From positions 1-12,874 of the forward strand of contig LSSK01001259.1 in the NCBI GenBank assembly GCA_001969505.1: a stretch of 12,874 bases of DNA, written 5' to 3'. How positions within the stretch are numbered: position 1 is the first letter of the stretch; each line of letters opens with the position of its first letter. The notes beneath the pieces are model-generated. The model did no database searches, was not told the origin of the DNA, and worked only from the letters and a program-made list of their open reading frames with translations. Shown here one piece after another: positions 7,901-12,874 of the stretch. The DNA comes from Zancudomyces culisetae (Eukaryota; Kickxellomycota; Harpellomycetes; Harpellales; Legeriomycetaceae). The position numbers and the translations under genes are program-made.

Positions 7901-10384
7901 TAGGTCTCCTACCTTCAGTTCCTTTGCTTCACGGATTGCCAACTTCAGTACTCCTATTGGTGGTAACACTGACTTTCGGACACTTCCCAGTGTTATGGCA
8001 ATATCGGGATTTATCAAAATCGGTCTCCAGAGCGTTTCGATTCTAAGCTGTCCCTTAGGATGTCCCTCAATATTTACCCAGTCGCTAGCTTTACCTGCCG
8101 GTCCCACTTCTTCACTTCTTTTTAGTAGCATATCTGATAAATTGAAATTAACTATTCCAACTCTTTCGTTCCCATTTATCAATATAATCGAGACATTTGA
8201 TGCTGACTTGTCCATAATAAAAATCTCTTTTGCAATCTCCCATACTGGTGCATCCGTTTTCTTAACCTCTGGACAACTAATCTCTACTTTCCCATTAACG
8301 TATGCTCTAGCTGACACATTCATCTTTCTAGCTGATTTTTTCTCCGTAGCTAGATCTCTGGCTGCTCTAATGTATAACTGTAGCAACCCTGTATTGGTTT
8401 CAAGTTGAATATCAGCCTCTTCCTCCTCCTCCTCCTCCTCTTCTTCTTCTTCCTCCTTCTTGGATTTTCCTACTTCTCCCCCTTCTACCTTGATTTCCAT
8501 TCCATCTCCACTAATAGCCTCCATTTCTGCCCTGGCCTCTGCTACTAGCTTCTCTTTCTTCCTCTCCTTCTTCTTTGCTTTATCATACACTGGGAAATAT
8601 GCCATTTCAACGTTTACTTCTCCGACATTCTTACCTTGCTTGATTAGTTCCAGTGTTTGTACATGCATTTCTTGCTCATCCATAAGTGATGCTATATCAA
8701 CCGTATGTGACCCAATAAGTTCATCCTTTCCTACAGAATTCCAATCCCATCCTTCAAACACCAACGGCGATGTTGGATCTGTAATAAGAATAATAAACCT
8801 TTCATCCCACGTTGGCGTAAACGTTTCTTCCTTGACTGTGGTCTTTGAAAACATCTCTGGTTTTGACTGATCGTAAATCTTGATATATGGATCCACTTTT
8901 CCAAAGGCATCCAACTTGGGTAGATTTCTTGCATTGTGTACCAAAACTACTACTACACCGGCTGCTCCTTTTACTTGCGCCACCTTGCCTGTCACTATTT
9001 GTTCCACATCAACTGTAAAATAGTTTGGTGCGTAGAGCATTGGTGCCATATTACTATGCACCATATCCATCATAAACTGCTGTAATCCAGGAATATGTGC
9101 AACATCAAACCCAAAAGTATTTCCTCCTACTGGTTTTAACACAAAGTCGAATGTTGGTTTTTCTATAAAACTAACCTCCGCTGTTTTTACGTGTGGAAAT
9201 TGTTTGGTGAGTCTCAATCTAATCTGTAGCTTTCCTTTAAATACCATATCCTCTACAAGAATAGGAAATGCTGCTCCAACTATTCCCTTTCCTACCTTTA
9301 CTGAAAGTACCACTTTAGGGTTCACTCTATCCCTCAAAAGTACATTGGGCAAATCGCTAAGATCGTTTGGCATAAACGATGTCTCCCAATCCATGACTAT
9401 CAGGTCTCTATCCTCCACATTACTATATGTATGAATACTTTCTATTCTTGGTGCCTTTGTCCCCAACGTAAAAGTTGAAAGCTTCAACGAGTCCAAAAAC
9501 CCTGGTGTTTGTTTGGCCATTTCCTCATCTGCTATCTCGATCACCTGTGCTGCAAGCACCGGTTCGTACATAATCCAAAACCGCTGCATAAACTCGTTCA
9601 TCCAACCTGCGCTCTCTCCTCCCAACACCAGGCGGTCTCTCTCCATACTCCTCTTCACGTCATCCCTAAACCTGTTCCTAAACCTTTTGGCTGTTTTTTC
9701 GTACCATTGTGCACCAAACAACATTATCATGATCATACCAAATATCCCCATCCCCAGCTTGGTACTTACATATGTTGAAAATATCAACACAAACACCGCA
9801 GCACAATTTCTCCACATCCCATTGCTATCTATCAGGTCAAGTATTTTATCCAGATCAAAAGACTGTCCTGGCTTGTCTGCCTTTTTTCCAGCCCCGCTTT
9901 GAGCAAGGCCAACCTCCTCCCATCCAGCCAAGCCACCCTTTTCAGTACCTTTTCCTTTTCCTCCCCTTTTATCACTTGGTGCTGGTGAAGCTGTCTCTCT
10001 AAGGTCTCCTGGTTCAGGTGTCATTCCCTGGGAACCCAGGGTTTTAGAATACATAGATGACTCGCCCCCCTTCACCCTTGCAGCTGGTTTTTTTCTAAAT
10101 GAAATAATTGTTGAAGGTTCCTCTCCTCTCCATGATCTAGCAGACGCTCGGCTCAGTTCCCGCGTTAGCGCAGGCTGTTCAGCCTGTAGAGTATCTGCAA
10201 AGCCAACAACATCTTTTATAAAGTATTGAACCTCATTTGGCTCTAGAGGTGTATTCTGTCTCGAAAATGTCTCCTGCGGCTCAATTGGTGTGTTTTTCCT
10301 GGAACTCATTTGCCCCGTCTCGGCAGAGCTTGTTTCGCGAATTCCATTCGCCTCCCCCATTCTGCCATTGCTAGCTTCGTCCAT
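4958..10384 (-). CDS. TCB3: Tricalbin, Tcb3-like ER-plasma membrane tether
   Basis: Predicted ER-anchored tether and lipid-transfer protein of ER-plasma membrane contacts, homologous to yeast tricalbins and the extended synaptotagmins. The start at 10384 is fixed by an in-frame TAA directly before the ATG; no intron interrupts 1808 codons. Domains: disordered Ser/Pro-rich N-terminus (1-175); membrane hairpin (about 190-225); SMP lipid-transfer domain (about 255-462, with WMNEFMQRFW, YEP, APRIESI, LKPVGG, IPGLQQF and PNYF); C2A (475-600); charged linker with 13 Glu (603-657); C2B (663-785); C2C (808-945); Ser/Pro linker (955-1055); C2D (1079-1203); C2E (1218-1345); Gly/Ala/Lys repeats (1383-1477); C2F (about 1555-1720); Ser-rich tail ending in KLFHKK. 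C2A (D492, D498, D547, N549, D554/E555) and C2E (D1237, D1243, D1291, N1293, D1298) keep most Ca2+ ligands; the others largely lack them. From memory, Tcb3 has about 1545 residues and Tcb1/Tcb2 about 1180. The long N-terminus, acidic linker and C2 number favour Tcb3; the family is sure, the paralogue less so. Confidence 0.95.
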   Translation of the reverse strand: MDEASNGRMGEANGIRETSSAETGQMSSRKNTPIEPQETFSRQNTPLEPNEVQYFIKDVVGFADTLQAEQPALTRELSRASARSWRGEEPSTIISFRKKPAARVKGGESSMYSKTLGSQGMTPEPGDLRETASPAPSDKRGGKGKGTEKGGLAGWEEVGLAQSGAGKKADKPGQSFDLDKILDLIDSNGMWRNCAAVFVLIFSTYVSTKLGMGIFGMIMIMLFGAQWYEKTAKRFRNRFRDDVKRSMERDRLVLGGESAGWMNEFMQRFWIMYEPVLAAQVIEIADEEMAKQTPGFLDSLKLSTFTLGTKAPRIESIHTYSNVEDRDLIVMDWETSFMPNDLSDLPNVLLRDRVNPKVVLSVKVGKGIVGAAFPILVEDMVFKGKLQIRLRLTKQFPHVKTAEVSFIEKPTFDFVLKPVGGNTFGFDVAHIPGLQQFMMDMVHSNMAPMLYAPNYFTVDVEQIVTGKVAQVKGAAGVVVVLVHNARNLPKLDAFGKVDPYIKIYDQSKPEMFSKTTVKEETFTPTWDERFIILITDPTSPLVFEGWDWNSVGKDELIGSHTVDIASLMDEQEMHVQTLELIKQGKNVGEVNVEMAYFPVYDKAKKKERKKEKLVAEARAEMEAISGDGMEIKVEGGEVGKSKKEEEEEEEEEEEEEADIQLETNTGLLQLYIRAARDLATEKKSARKMNVSARAYVNGKVEISCPEVKKTDAPVWEIAKEIFIMDKSASNVSIILINGNERVGIVNFNLSDMLLKRSEEVGPAGKASDWVNIEGHPKGQLRIETLWRPILINPDIAITLGSVRKSVLPPIGVLKLAIREAKELKVGDLSTCKPYIDVLLLNKVKGQTSWTHGTSHPVWNETMFIPITSLRQTLILACLNHNQGGNGKPIGDVIIPVRKLIGDETQLEDGSVGYTRVESVDTWAEIRSRVGKVKGSLLYRATFYPVINFDADIDSGKYDTIEFGGKSKDSRQLSVDPTQAQQADTTSVKSSPPNTPPMLIPAVTSIGTGTVSPQPVSPGTFSRSPTTASGFSASGGTPSSLMQRSATNDASPPSAQEFDNLGLKDLSKFPLLPKLKYTRFKAGVLTIAVLGVRNLPVPKSGVFVETSINKDKELLIGKTAFSRTRNQAHSWQDELYQCVIPEPKLNILQFEVKEVSAGRPTPSTIGKFDSVFYVYLKSGYVNTEEPVWIPLQNQTGEVLVLLRYDPVENLMLSQEESIANNGILRFNLISGTNLPGLDSNGLSDPYVVLNVNGNELWKSEVKKDTVNPYWNESAMITVRNRSYMTMTLDVFDWNKIQADKRIGSFGIPLGDLPINQSFENSYHLDGLGDSPDSPSIKIRFLFVPCKICQSYEGTNGILSVAQTVAGAPITIVRGGTRIAGALFGGGAKAVGSGALKVGGGGVKAVGTGAKFIGDSSAKMVGSSAKAMTSGAAKVGEGGVKVVGSGAKAMGSGAKAVGAGGVKAVGTSAKFIGGGASKIGGVFGIKKNKEKDRRESVRSIENGMLDSDSPTPDPDNPFNTTSSQPGLNGTDQDTIVSPSSAHDRKASLLIKNFSSGERFAFSGDVTVAIMSAKSPFDTKPKTLLVYAEVDGKQYHRTKAEKKTASPVWNESFSVPIQNGSKPQLVISLKEYSRFGDNKTLMKSRVDIFDLLKSNYAASFAGTMANDDSHIYTFLATPTIVTASKDHSVVYSPESMSPHASAEDQSMANDSYSVMVSLKFKLSGTHEPSLQSASSLSGMNSPDKHTFGSQSKTHYATHHENSSGSGIYSEDPSSPGGVSQDRKSSAPSVLSTKSTSRHSVAGSISKLFHKK
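5954..6238 (-). repeat. Thirteen 7-8-residue Gly/Ala/Lys repeats in the tricalbin
   Basis: Residues 1383-1477 divide without gaps into nine 7-residue and four 8-residue units of the form G-x-G/S-A/G-(x)-K-x-V/I/M, for example GSGAKAV, GTGAKFI and GGGGVKAV. Thirteen lysines occur at spacings of 7 or 8 only, averaging 7.4 residues, with a Val, Ile or Met one or two residues after each. Only two acidic residues (D1413, E1435) interrupt it. Residues 1397-1411 and 1456-1470 match at 13 of 15 positions, suggesting internal duplication of a larger unit. The block lies between C2E and C2F. At DNA level the period is 21-24 bp. Confidence 0.9.
8417..8455 (-). repeat. GAG/GAA trinucleotide repeat encoding 13 glutamates
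   Basis: Thirteen consecutive Glu codons (residues 644-656): GAG, four GAA, six GAG, GAA, GAG. The run lies in the charged linker between C2A and C2B, after a Lys/Glu-rich stretch (603-620) likely to be helical. The mixed codons suggest an older tract, but the uniform GAG core could still change length by slippage. Confidence 0.9.
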
Positions 10385-10539
10385 TTATGTTTAAATCTTG
10401 TTCTTATGTTATTATTGCTGCTAATATTTAAAAAAAGTATATGGGTACTCTGGGATTCCCTGTCGTGAATTCATGTATTGTATAGTTGGTTTCTTTTACT
10501 ATGCGACACATGAAACCTATTTCTTTTGTTGGTGCCGGA

Positions 10540-10694
10540 GTCTAGCTTTCCTTTCTTTTTGTTTCTCCCCCTCCTTTGTTCTTGATTTATACTGATTGTA
10601 TTATAATTTATAACCTTTTATGCCTGGAAGGATAAATGGCCTTTTTTCTCTTCGGGCTTTTTTTGCTTCTTTTTTTGTTCTTTTCTTGTTGTTT
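10540..10694 (-). promoter_or_regulatory. Candidate tricalbin promoter: TATA-like boxes and A-rich tracts
   Basis: Minus-strand TATAAATT (10605-10612) and TATAAATC (10584-10591) lie about 200-230 nt before the ATG; each misses the TATAWAWR consensus by its last base. They sit between T-rich plus-strand tracts (10546-10583 and 10640-10694), which resemble the poly(dA:dT) stretches that exclude nucleosomes in yeast promoters. The call rests on position and composition only. Confidence 0.25.
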
Positions 10695-11791
10695 TAACCC
10701 TGTAAATTTTAGTGTATACTACCCTAATTAGACCGGTATAACATATATTAGGAAAATAAATATGAAAATGTAATCTTATAATGGTAAATACTCCAAGTTT
10801 ATGTTTCTTCGGGTCGAGAAATTTCAGAGCTGTTGCACTTTTTGAAAGTGTAAGTGTGTTACCCTTAAAATATTATTTTTTTTACTAGAATATAGCCGTA
10901 AATCAAAAAATAGGACTATTCTATATTTAATTTGTTTAAATATTGCCTTTGCTTTGTCAAATTACCAGCACCTTTTTTAGTCAATGAATTTTTCTATTTC
11001 GGGACATTTAAAGTTTGTTTATTTACATTTAATAATTCTGCATGGAAAGCAATTGCGCATATTTGAATCAGAATTTCTAATTTCCTTACAAATCCTGGGG
11101 AGTTTTAAATTTGCTCGCAATTCTTTTCTTTTTTTTTACTTGTGTTTTAGTTTTATACTATTTCATCACTTGCTCTCACATTTTTGAAGAGTAGAGAGAT
11201 GAGGGGAGAGTGGAGAAAGACTTACCCCCTCCGTGCCTTCAATTTTTTTTTCAACAACCTGCTATATTAAAAACTCGCAGTAAACGTAAAACTCGTCTAT
11301 TTGACGCATCAATACTCCCCCTCTATTAATTTTTATGCAGATACTACTTGGCCAGAATGGTGCAACTTCAAAAATGATCTTGCATAATAAAAAAAGAATG
11401 CAAAAAAGGGAGATATTTACAAACTGTTTGTGCCTTTTCTTCCTGCATTTCAATTTTTATAGTTGCATTATCATCTACTCTTTGATATGCCTCTTCCTCC
11501 CCTTCCCTTCCGCCCCCTGAAATTTGTAGATTGCTAAAACTAGCATTTGTGATATCTTTGGCAGCTTCTCTCATCCAAAAACCGTTTCAGTATTCCTCTC
11601 AAACACTTGGCACTTCCCAATAAAAACTTTGTTTTACTACTTTCCTGCAATTGATGATCTTTTTTCATTTCTGCTCTGGTTTCTATTCGCCATAAACACA
11701 AACAATGCAATTTTATTTTAGTATTTTGAATAACAGAAAATGATCGTCATTATGAAGTGCTTGTCTATTTTCTTTGTTTATCTAGGGCTAG

Positions 11792-11805
11792 ATAACCATG
11801 GTTAT
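11792..11805. repeat. Perfect 14-bp palindrome
   Basis: ATAACCATGGTTAT equals its own reverse complement, centred on CCATGG. It stands about 1.4 kb upstream of the tricalbin ATG with no gene beside it. It could bind a dimeric regulator or be chance. Confidence 0.4.
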
Positions 11806-12784
11806 TGGTAATGTGCCCCTCCCCCCAACCATTCGAAAAATACGTTTTGCAATTCTCCTTCATTTCTAGAGTCATATTTCATTACTATTGGATGCGCTAA
11901 ACACTGATATTTTTTGGCCTAATTATAAAAAAAGCTTGATATATGTTTATTGGTCTACTACTGATCACTATCTAACACTAAATAAATAAAACAGGCCTGC
12001 CTTATTTAATCGCCGCTGGATTTCCTGCTTATTAGCCATTTTTAACAACCGCTGACCTCTGGTTTATTAAGCTAATTACATAAAATACAGGTCAATATTA
12101 AATCTTAGTATAATAATAAAACCACTAGTCACAAATCAACATGATATATTTTTTTTGGGAAAGTAAAAAAAAAAACAGTAAAGCAAATACTAGAAACGTT
12201 AAAACAAGTTACATGATAACTCTGTTTTTAAAACAAAATACAGGATAGATGCCCTTATATGACACATTTATTGCACTTGCCTACTTTTTCTTATAATACC
12301 ATTAGCCCTCTGGCTGAGTGATCGTTATCTCGGTCCAATAAATGTTTAAGTGATTTGTTGCACTTCACCTCTTGTAACCAAAGCTTTTCTTTGTCTAATT
12401 TAGATCAGTAAACAGTTTTTATTATTAGCGCACTCTGCGTTCCTGTTTGACAACATATTAACAGAACATTCTCAAATAGCTAAAGTACGATCTACCATTC
12501 ACAAGTGTTATGAGTATATGTCTGCCTTAAAGTGATAAAAATGACTAATAGGGCAACCCATATAATCTTTCTTTACTACTTTCTTACACTTATTCCTAAT
12601 ACTGCGAACTCTACACCTAAACTGATCTGAACTGGGCTAGTATTAACCCATAGTTTGCTATAAAGTGAAAATTATTTTGCCATTCAATTCAAACACATAT
12701 AACATACTGATCAATTAACTGATAAAATTACACTTTTCACACAAAAAAAGAGCCTGTAAAGGCCTACCTAAACCTGTCATTTGG

Positions 12785-12806
12785 TTTTTTTTTTTTTTTT
12801 TTTTTT
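12785..12806. repeat. T22 homopolymer, preceded on the minus strand by AATAAA
   Basis: Twenty-two T on the plus strand, the longest homopolymer in the window. On the minus strand AATAAA (12826-12821) is followed 14 nt later by A22, the arrangement at the 3' end of a polyadenylated retrocopy or a LINE/SINE-type element. Any such element would extend beyond the right edge. A plain homopolymer in AT-rich DNA is the simpler reading. Confidence 0.6.
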
Positions 12807-12874
12807 CGGTATAAAAAAAATTTATTTAGAAGATAAACAGTTCCTAAAAAAAATAAAAACAATCTATATTCTAA

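Larger units (their letters stand above)
10385..12874. other. Tricalbin upstream region and gene-free DNA to the window edge
   Basis: No gene is supported on either strand. Frames of 60-70 codons at 10984-11187 and 11262-11574 overlap each other on opposite strands and look random, and no open frame reaches the right edge. The first 300 bp next to the tricalbin ATG are the likely promoter and 5' UTR. Further right there are scattered T-rich and purine-rich patches, a 14-bp palindrome (11792-11805), an A11 run near 12165 and a T22 run (12785-12806). Confidence 0.6.

Noticed and set aside
5832-8870. Several long plus-strand ORFs opposite the tricalbin (for example 5832-6338, 7059-7559, 7881-8408, 8460-8870)
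   Set aside because: They lie wholly antisense to a certain coding sequence and their products are low-complexity. The Pro/Ala-rich one at 5832-6338 is only the complement of the Gly/Ala/Lys repeats.
10984-11574. Four overlapping 61-68-codon ORFs on both strands
   Set aside because: They contradict each other by overlap, have random-looking products and follow purine/pyrimidine runs.
11950-11996. Branch-site-like CTAAC followed about 20 nt later by AACAG, suggesting an intron 3' end
   Set aside because: No matching 5' splice site joins it to any open frame, and the flanking sequence is not coding.
12304-12334. TGGCTGAGTGATCG, which resembles a tRNA A box
   Set aside because: No B box (GGTTCAANNCC type) follows at the right distance, and no acceptor-stem pairing is visible.

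Overview
The window looks like nuclear DNA of a budding-yeast-type fungus (Saccharomycotina). It is AT-rich between genes, full of A/T homopolymers, and holds one intron-free 5.4-kb gene for an SMP-C2 tricalbin. CTG codons fall at conserved leucine positions of several C2 domains, so the CTG-to-Ser and CTG-to-Ala yeast clades are unlikely. The long gene-free flanks suggest a lineage with a looser genome than Saccharomyces, such as Dipodascaceae or a relative, but that placement is only a guess.

Layout, left to right. (1) 1-434, minus strand: the 5' part of an unrecognised protein-coding gene that runs off the left edge, with a good TATA match about 223 nt upstream of its ATG. (2) 435-4957: about 4.5 kb with no confident gene. 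It holds one doubtful 156-codon ORF (3323-3793, minus), a hexamer microsatellite, small hairpins, a nested GC-rich inverted repeat beside a TATATAT run (4604-4661), a perfect 14-bp palindrome containing CACATGTG and a G10 run. The last two lie just beyond the 3' end of the main gene. (3) 4958-10384, minus strand: the only well-supported gene, a 1808-residue tricalbin most like yeast Tcb3. (4) 10385-12874: about 2.5 kb with no gene, starting with the presumed tricalbin promoter (TATA-like boxes, long T-rich tracts on the plus strand) and ending near a T22 run preceded, on the minus strand, by AATAAA.

The tricalbin is an ER-anchored tether and lipid-transfer protein of ER-plasma membrane contact sites. 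Its order is a disordered N-terminus, a membrane hairpin, an SMP lipid-transfer domain, C2A, a charged linker with 13 consecutive Glu, C2B, C2C, a Ser/Pro linker, C2D, C2E, a block of 13 Gly/Ala/Lys repeats, a C-terminal C2F and a Ser-rich tail. Only C2A and C2E keep most Ca2+-binding acids. The repeat block is the most unusual thing in the window: its lysines recur every 7 or 8 residues, which would place them on one face of a helix. I see no new multi-gene system, CRISPR array, RNA gene or intact mobile element.
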